Assembly: GCA_016790385.1 (NCBI GenBank)
Contig: JAEUNV010000559.1
Span: 1 to 9,101, forward strand
Length of the DNA stretch: 9,101 nt
DNA from: Zoogloea sp.
Lineage (GTDB): Bacteria > Pseudomonadota > Gammaproteobacteria > Burkholderiales > Rhodocyclaceae
Direction: 5' to 3'
Numbering within the stretch: the first letter of the stretch is position 1; every line of letters begins with the position of its first letter. The notes beneath the pieces are model-generated. The model made no database searches, was not told where the DNA came from, and worked only from the letters and a program-made list of their open reading frames with translations. Shown here piece by piece: positions 1 through 6,962 of the stretch. The position numbers and the translations under genes were made by a program.

Positions 1-194
1 CCGAGGGCACCGTTGAGGATCATCATCGTCGCGGCAAAAGCGAGGGCCGACGGCACCACAGTTGCCAACACCACACCATCCACCTTGCTCTGCAGCACGA
101 AGGCCACGATCACGGCGACGAACAGAAGCGTTGCGTCAAAGAGAACCTGCAGGACGGTGCTTGACGGAACGTAATGATTGAAGAGTTTCAGCAT
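1..194 (-). CDS. N-terminus of PEP-CTERM/EPS-type membrane sugar transferase (partial)
   Basis: Only the first 64 codons are in the window; the gene continues past the left edge. The protein begins MLKLFNHYVPSS and then has two hydrophobic segments (about residues 14-34 and 39-62). This opening resembles, from memory, the N-terminus of the sugar transferases tied to PEP-CTERM/exosortase exopolysaccharide loci. Those proteins transfer a sugar-1-phosphate to undecaprenyl phosphate at the inner membrane, starting polymer repeat-unit synthesis; their catalytic domain is C-terminal and not visible here. The ATG at 192-194 has no strong Shine-Dalgarno sequence; a five-codon ORF (MGAEV, 198-213) ends with its stop just before it. 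A 276-base gap separates it from kup, so it probably has its own promoter. The family call rests on a short N-terminus and is moderate; a membrane protein starting here is much more certain. Confidence 0.62.
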   Translation of the reverse strand, partial: MLKLFNHYVPSSTVLQVLFDATLLFVAVIVAFVLQSKVDGVVLATVVPSALAFAATMMILNGAL

Positions 195-266
195 CTCAAA
201 CTTCGGCGCCCATTTTTAAGGCCACCGCCCAAGTAGTTGGATGTTGCGAGGTAGAGCCCTTGCAGG

Positions 267-283
267 CGCAACCGGTTGTTGCG
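267..283. repeat. Inverted repeat in the sugar transferase leader
   Basis: CGCAAC (267-272) and GTTGCG (278-283) form a perfect 6-bp stem with a 5-base loop. An alternative 10-base palindrome CAACCGGTTG occupies 269-278. It lies about 75 bases upstream of the sugar transferase start, so it could be an operator or a leader hairpin. Function is not known. Confidence 0.35.
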
Positions 284-359
284 GCGCATTATCTATGAGG
301 ATTGGGTCAAATCACCTCTGTAGCGCCCGTCGAATTTGCAAAATGCGTGAATTAATGTG

Positions 360-369
360 TGTTCGAACA
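360..369. repeat. 10-base perfect palindrome TGTTCGAACA
   Basis: The sequence TGTTCGAACA is self-complementary and sits in the AT-rich middle of the kup/sugar transferase gap. Its size suits half-sites of a small dimeric regulator, but no regulator is identified and a palindrome of this length can arise by chance. Confidence 0.25.
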
Positions 370-374
370 ATAGC

Positions 375-409
375 GCGAAGCCACCTTCGCCCCCGTGATC
401 CCCGTCACG
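375..409. repeat. Two tandem short hairpins between kup and the sugar transferase
   Basis: GCGAAG-CCAC-CTTCGC (375-390) is a perfect 6-bp stem with a 4-base loop. CGTGA-TCCCCG-TCACG (394-409) is a 5-bp stem with a 6-base loop. On the plus strand they are followed by six A residues (411-416). On the minus strand, the direction of transcription, the T tract precedes the stems, so this is not a standard intrinsic terminator of kup. They could be leader structures or 3' end stabilisers. Confidence 0.35.
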
Positions 410-470
410 CAAAAAATTACATTTAACATAAATTCCCCGCATAGGCCAAAACATCGTCCCTCGGGTCCTG

Positions 471-2366
471 CTACAACTCAATTTGGGTTCCGAACTCCAC
501 CACCCGGTTGGCCGGGATGCAGAAGAAGTCGGCAGCGCTATGCGCGTTCCTGAACATCAGGATGAAGATCTGCTCACGCCAGCGTCCAAACAGCGAACGA
601 GCCCTCGGAATGAGCGTCTCCCGCCCGAGGAAGAAGGACGATTCCATCAGGTCGAAGGGCAGGCCGTGCCTCTCGGCAAGTGTCAGCGCGGCGGGGATGT
701 CCGGGTCGTCCTTGAAACCGAATCGGACAAACACCCTGTAGAAACCAAAATCCAGCTCCTCCACACGCACCCGCTCGCTTTCGGGCACGTAGGGCACATC
801 GTCGGTGATCATTGTTACGAGCACTACACGGGCATGCAGAACCTTGTTATGCAGCAGGTTGTGAAGCAGGGCGCGGGGCACACCGTCCGGCGCGGTTGTC
901 ATGAACACGCCCATCCCAGGCACACGGATGGGTGGATCGTGGAACATGGACTGGATGAACAGGTCAAGGGGCATGGTATCCACCTGCATCCTCTCCGTCA
1001 GTGCAGCGCGCCCCGTCTTCCAGATCATCAAGAGGGCGTGGATGCCCAGGCCCATCACAAGAGGAAACCAGCCTCCATCGAAGATCTTCACCGTATTTGC
1101 CGCAAAGAAGGCGAAATCCACGCTGAAGAACAGGACGAGAAAAGCCACCGCCGAACCCCACCCCCACTTCCACAAGGCCCTGACCACCACGAAGGCCAGC
1201 ACCGTGTCGATCATCATCGTCAGCGTCACCGCGATGCCGTAAGCCGAGGCCAGTGCGCTTGACGACCGGAAACCCAGAACCAGCGCGATCACCGCCCCCA
1301 GCAGCATCCAGTTCACATTCGGAACGTAAATCTGCCCTACCTCTTTTTCAGAGGTATGAATGACGTGGATACGGGGCGAATAGCCCAATTGAACCGCCTG
1401 CTTGGTAAGGGAGAATGCTCCCGATATCACTGCCTGGGAGGCGATGATGGTCGCCAGGGTCGACAAACCGACCATGGGATAGAGCAGCGGCTCCGGCACC
1501 AGCAGATAGAAAGGATTCTTCACGGCGGCGGGGTCGTCCAGGATCAAAGCACCCTGCCCCAGGTAGTTCAGATACAGGGCCGGAAAAACATACCCGAACC
1601 ACGCAAACTTGATCGGACGGCGGCCGAAGTGGCCCATGTCGGCGTAAAGCGCCTCGCCACCGGTGATCGCCAGCACAACCGCCCCGAGCGCCAAAAAGCC
1701 CAAGCCCCGGTTGGCCACAAAGAAATGCACCGCATGGATCGGATTGAAAGCCTGAAGCACATCCGGATGACGCATCACATTCATGGCCCCGAGCACTCCA
1801 AGGGTCGTGAACCAGAACAGCATCACCGGGCCGAACACCGCTCCGACCCGCGCCGTGCCCTTGCTCTGAATCACGAACAGGCCGGTCAGGACGAGCAAGG
1901 AGATTGGCAGGACATAGGGGCGGAAAGCCGGCGTCGCCACCTCCAGCCCCTCCACCGCGGACAGCACGGAAATGGCCGGGGTGATCACGCCATCACCATA
2001 AAACAGGGCTGCCCCGAACAGCCCGACCGCCGACATCAGGCCGGCAACGCGCGGGGAACGGGTCGTCCGCAGGGCCAGCGAGGTGAGGGCCATGATGCCC
2101 CCCTCCCCTCGGTTGTCGGCCCGCATGATGTAGACCACGTACTTCAGGGACACCACGATGGTCAGCGCCCAGAACACCAGGGAGAGCACGCCGAGCACGT
2201 TCTCCGGCGTCACTGCCAGTCCATGATGCGCGTTGAAGACCTCCTTCATCGTGTAAAGGGGACTTGTGCCGATATCTCCGAAAACCACCCCCATGGCAGC
2301 GAGCGCCACTGGAAGCACCTCGGTAGTGGATCGCTTGTCCTGACCTTCGGCAAGCACTGCTGACAT
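471..2366 (-). CDS. kup: Kup family low-affinity potassium uptake permease
   Basis: Kup imports K+ across the inner membrane with proton symport. The 631-residue product matches the usual length (about 620). Family signatures are visible: GDIGTSPLY at residues 30-38 in the first membrane helix, RADNRGEGG at 82-90, YGDGVITPA at 123-131 and GGEALYADMGHFG at 236-248. About twelve hydrophobic segments fill residues 15-450, followed by a hydrophilic C-terminal domain (about 451-631) ending VEFGTQIEL, typical of the family. The start at 2366 is chosen because AGGAGG lies five bases upstream and because Kup homology begins directly after it; a longer frame to a TTG at 2450 lacks a ribosome binding site. 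The gene is separated by over 250 bases from each neighbour, so it is probably its own transcription unit. Nothing looks broken. Confidence 0.96.
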   Translation of the reverse strand: MSAVLAEGQDKRSTTEVLPVALAAMGVVFGDIGTSPLYTMKEVFNAHHGLAVTPENVLGVLSLVFWALTIVVSLKYVVYIMRADNRGEGGIMALTSLALRTTRSPRVAGLMSAVGLFGAALFYGDGVITPAISVLSAVEGLEVATPAFRPYVLPISLLVLTGLFVIQSKGTARVGAVFGPVMLFWFTTLGVLGAMNVMRHPDVLQAFNPIHAVHFFVANRGLGFLALGAVVLAITGGEALYADMGHFGRRPIKFAWFGYVFPALYLNYLGQGALILDDPAAVKNPFYLLVPEPLLYPMVGLSTLATIIASQAVISGAFSLTKQAVQLGYSPRIHVIHTSEKEVGQIYVPNVNWMLLGAVIALVLGFRSSSALASAYGIAVTLTMMIDTVLAFVVVRALWKWGWGSAVAFLVLFFSVDFAFFAANTVKIFDGGWFPLVMGLGIHALLMIWKTGRAALTERMQVDTMPLDLFIQSMFHDPPIRVPGMGVFMTTAPDGVPRALLHNLLHNKVLHARVVLVTMITDDVPYVPESERVRVEELDFGFYRVFVRFGFKDDPDIPAALTLAERHGLPFDLMESSFFLGRETLIPRARSLFGRWREQIFILMFRNAHSAADFFCIPANRVVEFGTQIEL

Positions 2367-2371
2367 TCCGT

Positions 2372-2377
2372 CCTCCT
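2372..2377 (-). promoter_or_regulatory. Strong Shine-Dalgarno site of kup
   Basis: Read on the minus strand, AGGAGG is followed by five bases (ACGGA) and then the ATG at 2366. This near-consensus site decides the kup start against the upstream in-frame TTG at 2450. Confidence 0.85.
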
Positions 2378-2546
2378 GGAACACGCCGATTCGTGACGGC
2401 CCCTCTACCTGCAAGGGTGGCCGCATTCTTCGCAACGCACCATCCGGCAAAACGGGCGGCGGATCGGTGCGGGACCGAGATACTACCGCATTGCAGCAAA
2501 AGGGGAGACACGAAGCCGATCACGATTGCGGCACCCGATACACTCG

Positions 2547-2567
2547 AAACCCGCTTTCCCGGGCGGG
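2547..2567 (-). terminator. Weak candidate terminator after the signalling operon
   Basis: On the minus strand CCCGC and GCGGG (2563-2567 and 2550-2554) form a 5-bp GC stem with an 8-base loop, followed by only three T residues. It lies about 60 bases after the stop of the LuxR-type regulator. The stem is short and the T tract poor, so termination here is only possible. Confidence 0.2.
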
Positions 2568-2624
2568 CAGCCCCCTGACTGGCGGGCGCAGGGATCGCGA
2601 GCCGGCGGGAGCCTCGTCGGGCTG

Positions 2625-3566
2625 TCAGCTCTCCGGCGCGCCGACCATACGAATCCGCGCCATGGCCACCGAAGCTGCGGCGGTGCGGTTCTCGACACCC
2701 AGTTTGGCAAAGACGTGTTCCAGGTGTTTGTTGACCGTGCGCGGACTGGAACCGAGGATCTCACCGATATCCGGACTGGTCTTGCCCTTGATCACCCAGT
2801 ACAGGACCTCCGCCTCCCTCGCGGTCAGCCTGAAGGCGGCCATCAAGGCCTCCACCATGGCAGCATCCGACTCCTCGCGCAGCACCAGCAGGCACTCGTC
2901 CTGGTCGGCCCGTTCATGGAGATTGACGATCAGGCGGCGAGGCCCCTGATTGATATGCAGGGGCGGAAAATCCCTGCCCTGGCGACGCGCCCGGGTAGAT
3001 TCGTCAACCCAGGCCATGATCGCCTGCGGAGCCTCGTCCTCCTGGCCGGCAAAGTAGTCCTGCATCAGTTTGCGGGCGAGGGGCGTCTGCCACACCACCC
3101 TTCCGGTCTCCGCGCGGATCGCCAGGGTGGCCTGGCCGAATGCGTCCAGGGCGGTGCGAGCCTGTTTCATCAGGCGGGCGCTCTGCATGTGGGCGGCAAT
3201 GCGGGCCAGCACCTCCCGCGGACGGATGGGCTTGGTTACGTAGTCAGCCCCTCCGGCCTCAAAAGCCGCCACCACATGCTCGGTCTCGGTCAGACCTGTC
3301 ATGAAGACAATGGGAATGTGGCGGGTGCTGAAATCGGCCTTCAGCCGCCGGGCGACTTCAAACCCGTCCATGCCGGGCATCATGGCATCCAGCAGGATCA
3401 CGTCAGGGAGGCTCTGCCGCGCGCGGTGCAGCGCCGTTTCGCCGCTGGTGGCCACCAGCACCGTGTAGCCGGATTCATCGAGGGCATCGTGGAGCACCGA
3501 GAGATTCTCGGGAATATCGTCCACAATCAGTACCAGATCGGAATTGAGCCGGTCGAAATCAGGCAT
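2625..3566 (-). CDS. Response regulator: receiver, PAS-like middle segment, LuxR-type DNA-binding domain
   Basis: This 313-residue cytoplasmic transcription factor is the probable output of the adjacent chimeric kinase. Residues 10-130 form a receiver domain with the acidic pair D16/D17, phospho-acceptor D60 in LLDAMMPGMDG, T90 and K112, so it looks phosphorylatable. Residues 247-297 are a LuxR/GerE helix-turn-helix opening LTAREAEVL, with SPRTVNKHLEHVFAKLG (274-290) as recognition helix. Between them, 135-245 is longer than the linker of ordinary NarL-type regulators (total about 210 residues) and has a PAS-like look (TGRVVWQTPLARKLM, then a strand-rich stretch ending LLVLREES). The start at 3566 overlaps the kinase stop by 8 bases and has GGAGAAGG ending six bases upstream; an upstream TTG at 3593 is less likely. 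Target genes cannot be deduced from this window. Confidence 0.9.
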   Translation of the reverse strand: MPDFDRLNSDLVLIVDDIPENLSVLHDALDESGYTVLVATSGETALHRARQSLPDVILLDAMMPGMDGFEVARRLKADFSTRHIPIVFMTGLTETEHVVAAFEAGGADYVTKPIRPREVLARIAAHMQSARLMKQARTALDAFGQATLAIRAETGRVVWQTPLARKLMQDYFAGQEDEAPQAIMAWVDESTRARRQGRDFPPLHINQGPRRLIVNLHERADQDECLLVLREESDAAMVEALMAAFRLTAREAEVLYWVIKGKTSPDIGEILGSSPRTVNKHLEHVFAKLGVENRTAAASVAMARIRMVGAPES

Positions 3567-6500
3567 GGAAGGCCTTCTCCAGCAAGGGGGCAATGGCGTC
3601 GAGACGGAAATTGCGTGTCAATTCGCGAACTTCAGCCACAAAGGCGGCATAGGCGGGATCGGCCGCCTCGATATCATCGAGCCGCGCCAGGATGCCCTTC
3701 ACGTAGCCCAACTCCACCTGCCGGACCAGCGGCGCCAGAAGTTCGGCAGGGGGATAGACCATGCCGACCGGCAGCTTTGGCTCGGGCTCCACCTGGTGGG
3801 CCTCGACCCAGTTCAGCTCAAGGCGCTCGCCCACCCAATCGAGCAGATCACTGATCTGAACCGGTTGGAGAAAGAAATCCCGCGCACCGATTCCCAACGC
3901 ATTGTCATCCGAATGGATGCCGCGTTCGTAGGCGTTGGCCGAAATGATGGCCACCGGCGTCGCGGCATACGCGCCTTCGCGAATTCTCCGCACAGTCTCC
4001 CAGCCGTCCATGCCCGGCATGGCGAGATCCATGAAGATCAGATCGGGCCGGAAGTCGTCCAGCATCTCCAGGCAGGCGGGGCCGGACGCCGCCTCGGCGA
4101 GGATGAAGCCAAGGGGTTCCAGCAAGGTAAAGAGAAACTCCCTGTCCACCCGCTCGTTGTCCACGATCAGGATGCGCCGGCGCGGCCCCGGATAACCCAC
4201 CGGCCGGCCGCGTGACACGCCACCGCGGGCAGCCGCCCCTTGAACCTGGGGCAGGAAGAGACGCACCCGGAAGCAGCAGCCGCGCCCGGGAACACTGTCC
4301 ATGGTCAGTTCCCCACCCATCACGTCCGCAAACATGCGGCTGATCGTCAGGCCGAGCCCTGCCCCACCGGCCCCCTGGGCGGATGTTCCACGGGAAAAGG
4401 GGTCGAAGATGCGCTCTTGCTCTTCAGGCGAGATTCCCGGCCCGCTGTCCTCGACCTCGAAGGTCGCCATTTCCATGCGGTAGGCGAGGCGCAGACAGAT
4501 ATGCCCCCGGGCTGTGAATTTGACAGCGTTGCCGAGCAGGTTGATGAGGATCTGACGGACACGCTTTTCATCCGCCCGGACAAACGCCGGAATCTCACCC
4601 TTCGGCTCGTAACGGAATTCGAGTCCCTTGTTGCTGGCCTGCAACTCGAACATGCCAACAATCTGCTGCACGAAATCCCGAAAATCCAACGCCTTCACGT
4701 CCAGGGCCAGTTTGCCGCCCTCGATGCGCGCGATGTCCAGGGTGCCCTCAATCACCGACAGCAGATGGTCACCACTGCGCCGGATGACATTGATGGCCTG
4801 CCGCCGGGGTGGCGGAATGGTCTCGTCCCCGTCCAGGATCTGGGCGTAGCCGAGAATACTGTTGAGGGGGGTGCGCAGTTCGTGGCTGATCGCCGTGATG
4901 TAACGGCTCTTGGCCTGATTGGCCAGTTCGGCCGCAAGCTTGGCACGCTGGAGCTGTTCGTCGGTACGCCGGTGAGACTCGATCTCGCGCATCAGCAGAT
5001 GGGTCTGGCGGTTGGACTCCTCCTGGGCTACCTCACGGCTCTTGTGGGTCAACACCAGCCACCACACCACCAGGCCCGACAACAGCAAGAGGGCCGCGTA
5101 GCCCTTCAGGAAAGCCATCTGCAAGGCGGGAGCAAACTCGGCCGCACTGTCGCCCAGGAGCTTGAGCCCCAGATGATGGAGCAGCCACACCAGCAGGGCC
5201 AGGCCCGGCGCAATCCCCCCCATCAGCAGCAGGTAGTGGCCGAGGCCGCTTTCCAGGTAGGGCCACACCGCGCGCGGCAGCAGGCGCCGCATGGCGCCGG
5301 ACCATTGGGCCGAAAGACGCGCCCGGGGCTTGCACAGATCATTGCAGCGCGCGTCCAGGGAGCAGCACAGGGAGCAGATGTTTCCCTGGTAAGCGGGGCA
5401 GCGGGCCAGATCGTCGGCCTCATACTCCCGCTCACAAATCACACACTGACGAACACCGGCCATTGCCGGACCGGGCTTACGTGCAATGTAATAACGCCCG
5501 CCGGTCGCCCAGGCGATTAGAGGTGCCGCAACGAACGCGGCTATCAGCGCAATCAGCGCCGAAAAAGCCTGGGCATCCGTACCGAAGACACCCAGATAGG
5601 CCGACACCGACAATACCGAGGCAATGCCCATCGCCCCCACCCCGACCGGGTTGACATCGTAAAGATGGGCGCGCTTGAACTCGATGCCGGGCGGCGAGAG
5701 GCCCAAGGGCTTATTGACCACCAGGTCGGCCACCACGGCCATCATCCATGAGATGGCCACGTTGGCATACAGCCCGAGAACCTTGCCAAGGGCCTGAAAC
5801 ACATCGAGCTCCATCAACACCAGGGCGATCAAGGTATTAAAGACCACCCACACCACCCGCCCCGGATGGCTGTGAGTCAAACGTGCGAAGAAGTTGGACC
5901 AGGCAAGGGAACCCGCGTAGGCGTTGGTCACGTTGATCTTCAGCTGGGAAATCACCACAAAGAGGGCCGTAGCCCCCACCGCCCAATGCAGGTGGGGAAA
6001 CACATATTCATAAGCCGCGAGATACATCTGGTTCGGGTCCACGGCCCGCTCCGCCGGTACCGAATTGCTGATGGCGAGGTAGGCAAGCAGTGCCCCGCCA
6101 AGCATCTTGACCACCCCCAACACCACCCAGCCGGGCCCGCCCACCAGCACTGCCGCCCACCAGCGGCGGCGGTTTGCGGCCGTCTGCTCGGGCATGAAAC
6201 GCAGGTAATCCGCCTGCTCGCCCATCTGGGTGATGAGGGCAATGCCCACGGTCAGGGCGGCGCCAAAGGCATGTGCACTGAATCCGGGGCCAGCCCCATG
6301 TTCGCCACCGTAGGCGGCAAGTTCGTGGAGGATGTCCGGACGCTCTCGAAACACAAACAGATAGGGAACCACCAGCATCACCAGCCATAGGGGCAGGGTC
6401 AGGCTTTGCAGACTGCTGATGGCAGTGACGCCATGGGTGACCAGCGGGATCACCACGATGGCGCACAGCAGATAGCCCCAGGCTGGCGGGACGTCGAAGG

Positions 6501-6954
6501 CCAGCTCCAAGGCATAGGCCATGATCGCCGCCTCCAGCGCAAAGAAGATGAACGTGAAGGACGCATAGATCAGCGAGGTCAGGGTCGACCCGATGTAACC
6601 GAAACCCGCGCCGCGGGTCAGCAAATCCATGTCTACCCCGTAGCGGGCGGCATAGATGCTGATGGGCAGGCCGGCCAGGAAGATGATCAGGCCGGCGGCG
6701 AGGATCGCCCACAGGGCATTGGCGAAACCGTAGTCCACCAGCAGGGTCGCCCCCACCGCTTCCAGCACCAGAAAAGACGCCACACCAAAGGCGGTGTTGG
6801 CCACCCGCAGCTCCGACCAGCGCCGAAAGCTGCGGGGCGTGAAGCGCAAAGCGTAGTCTTCGATGGTCTCCCGGGCGACCCAGGTGTTGTAATCGCGCCG
6901 AACCTTGATAACCCGCTGAACGGCTTCCGGCTCGGGCGGGGCGGCGCGGTCCAT
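3559..6954 (-). CDS. NCS1-like transporter / Cys-cluster / hybrid histidine kinase-receiver
   Basis: A membrane sensor of about 1131 residues; numbers here count from a GTG at 6957, three bases before the preferred ATG at 6954. Residues 24-490 resemble NCS1 (nucleobase/hydantoin-type) permeases, with about twelve hydrophobic segments and conserved-looking stretches such as RRWSELRVANTAFG and ADYLRFMPE. Residues 505-542 carry eight cysteines. Two more membrane helices (572-596, 611-637) lead into a likely coiled coil (640-690), a HisKA domain with H692 in SHELRTPLNS, and an ATPase domain with N810, DSGPGI (837-842), FDPF (851-854) and GLGL (867-870). A receiver (928-1045) has D977 in MDLAMPGMDG, but the usual Lys is Q1031. 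A helical tail (1055-1132) lacks the His of an HPt domain. The ATG shares one base with the pilR stop, so translation is probably coupled. Ligand unknown: a nucleobase, hydantoin or related nitrogen compound is inferred only from the NCS1 resemblance. Confidence 0.92.
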   Translation of the reverse strand: MDRAAPPEPEAVQRVIKVRRDYNTWVARETIEDYALRFTPRSFRRWSELRVANTAFGVASFLVLEAVGATLLVDYGFANALWAILAAGLIIFLAGLPISIYAARYGVDMDLLTRGAGFGYIGSTLTSLIYASFTFIFFALEAAIMAYALELAFDVPPAWGYLLCAIVVIPLVTHGVTAISSLQSLTLPLWLVMLVVPYLFVFRERPDILHELAAYGGEHGAGPGFSAHAFGAALTVGIALITQMGEQADYLRFMPEQTAANRRRWWAAVLVGGPGWVVLGVVKMLGGALLAYLAISNSVPAERAVDPNQMYLAAYEYVFPHLHWAVGATALFVVISQLKINVTNAYAGSLAWSNFFARLTHSHPGRVVWVVFNTLIALVLMELDVFQALGKVLGLYANVAISWMMAVVADLVVNKPLGLSPPGIEFKRAHLYDVNPVGVGAMGIASVLSVSAYLGVFGTDAQAFSALIALIAAFVAAPLIAWATGGRYYIARKPGPAMAGVRQCVICEREYEADDLARCPAYQGNICSLCCSLDARCNDLCKPRARLSAQWSGAMRRLLPRAVWPYLESGLGHYLLLMGGIAPGLALLVWLLHHLGLKLLGDSAAEFAPALQMAFLKGYAALLLLSGLVVWWLVLTHKSREVAQEESNRQTHLLMREIESHRRTDEQLQRAKLAAELANQAKSRYITAISHELRTPLNSILGYAQILDGDETIPPPRRQAINVIRRSGDHLLSVIEGTLDIARIEGGKLALDVKALDFRDFVQQIVGMFELQASNKGLEFRYEPKGEIPAFVRADEKRVRQILINLLGNAVKFTARGHICLRLAYRMEMATFEVEDSGPGISPEEQERIFDPFSRGTSAQGAGGAGLGLTISRMFADVMGGELTMDSVPGRGCCFRVRLFLPQVQGAAARGGVSRGRPVGYPGPRRRILIVDNERVDREFLFTLLEPLGFILAEAASGPACLEMLDDFRPDLIFMDLAMPGMDGWETVRRIREGAYAATPVAIISANAYERGIHSDDNALGIGARDFFLQPVQISDLLDWVGERLELNWVEAHQVEPEPKLPVGMVYPPAELLAPLVRQVELGYVKGILARLDDIEAADPAYAAFVAEVRELTRNFRLDAIAPLLEKAFHA
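3573..3580 (-). promoter_or_regulatory. Shine-Dalgarno site of the LuxR-type regulator, inside the kinase gene
   Basis: Read on the minus strand, GGAGAAGG is followed by six bases and the ATG at 3566. It lies within the last codons of the kinase gene and fixes the regulator start, giving an 8-base gene overlap (ATGCCTGA contains both start and stop). Confidence 0.7.
5332..5445 (-). other. Eight-cysteine cluster segment within the chimeric kinase
   Basis: Residues 505-542 of the kinase have the pattern CxxC-x11-C-x7-CxxCC-x5-C-x3-C (C505, C508, C520, C528, C531, C532, C538, C542), including CSLCCSLDARC. It lies between the permease-like domain and the second membrane segment, apparently on a soluble loop. 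The spacing suits metal binding, either two zinc sites or an iron-sulfur cluster; which one cannot be told from sequence. The rest of the protein has very few cysteines, so the clustering is deliberate. Confidence 0.7.
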
Positions 6955-6962
6955 CACTCCTT
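6952..6962 (-). promoter_or_regulatory. pilR stop / transporter-kinase start junction
   Basis: On the minus strand the bases AAGGAGTGATG contain the pilR stop TGA (6954-6956) sharing its A with the kinase ATG (6952-6954). AAGGAG is only two bases from the ATG, too close for normal use, and it touches the alternative GTG at 6957. Coupled re-initiation (TGATG) is the best explanation, and it leaves the exact start uncertain by one codon. Confidence 0.6.

Larger units (their letters stand above)
195..470. other. Intergenic region between kup and the sugar transferase gene
   Basis: This 276-base gap is more AT-rich than its surroundings between about 300 and 435. I see no supported gene in it; short ORFs on both strands have no recognisable product. 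It holds a series of short inverted repeats: CGCAAC/GTTGCG at 267-283, the 10-base palindrome TGTTCGAACA at 360-369, GCGAAG/CTTCGC at 375-390, CGTGA/TCACG at 394-409, and an AT-only ATTTA/TAAAT pair at 421-433. It must carry the end of the kup transcript and probably the promoter and leader of the sugar transferase. No -35/-10 pair with correct spacing and no full sigma-54 site was found. Confidence 0.6.
2367..2624. other. Intergenic region upstream of kup
   Basis: This 258-base gap separates the LuxR-type regulator from kup. No coding sequence is supported. It should hold the 3' end of the signalling operon and the kup promoter. A weak terminator-like hairpin sits at 2547-2567. TAGTAT (2482-2487, minus strand) could be a -10 element but has no -35 partner at 16-18 bases, so no promoter is called. 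Confidence 0.5.

Noticed and set aside
335..350. Sigma-54-like sequence on the minus strand in the kup/sugar transferase gap (CACG, four bases, TTGCA)
   Set aside because: The -12 half and CACG match, but the essential GG of the -24 element is TT, so it should not work as a sigma-54 promoter.
241..426. Small plus-strand ORF in the left intergenic gap
   Set aside because: No recognisable product, no clear ribosome binding site, and it runs over the inverted repeats; random opening is the simpler explanation.
411..433. AT hairpin plus T6 run after kup as an intrinsic terminator
   Set aside because: On the minus strand the stem (ATTTA/TAAAT) has no GC pairs and would be too weak to stop RNA polymerase.
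2367..2450. Longer kup start at a TTG at 2450
   Set aside because: The additional 28 residues are not Kup-like, the TTG has no Shine-Dalgarno sequence, and the ATG at 2366 has a near-perfect one.
2495..2510. Sigma-54-like sequence upstream of kup on the minus strand (TGTCTC ... TTGCT)
   Set aside because: The -24 GG reads GT and three of seven positions in that element mismatch; kup genes are not usually sigma-54 dependent.
3567..3593. Longer start of the LuxR-type regulator at a TTG at 3593
   Set aside because: It would add nine residues unlike a receiver N-terminus and overlap the kinase gene further, while the ATG at 3566 has a good ribosome binding site.
2526..3854. Long plus-strand reading frame antisense to the response regulator and the kinase end (others at 483-1262, 1356-2363, 4240-5520 and 7470-8426)
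   Set aside because: The translations are rich in H, R, G, P and Q with no domain motifs, as expected for the antisense of GC-rich genes; the minus-strand proteins have clear family motifs.
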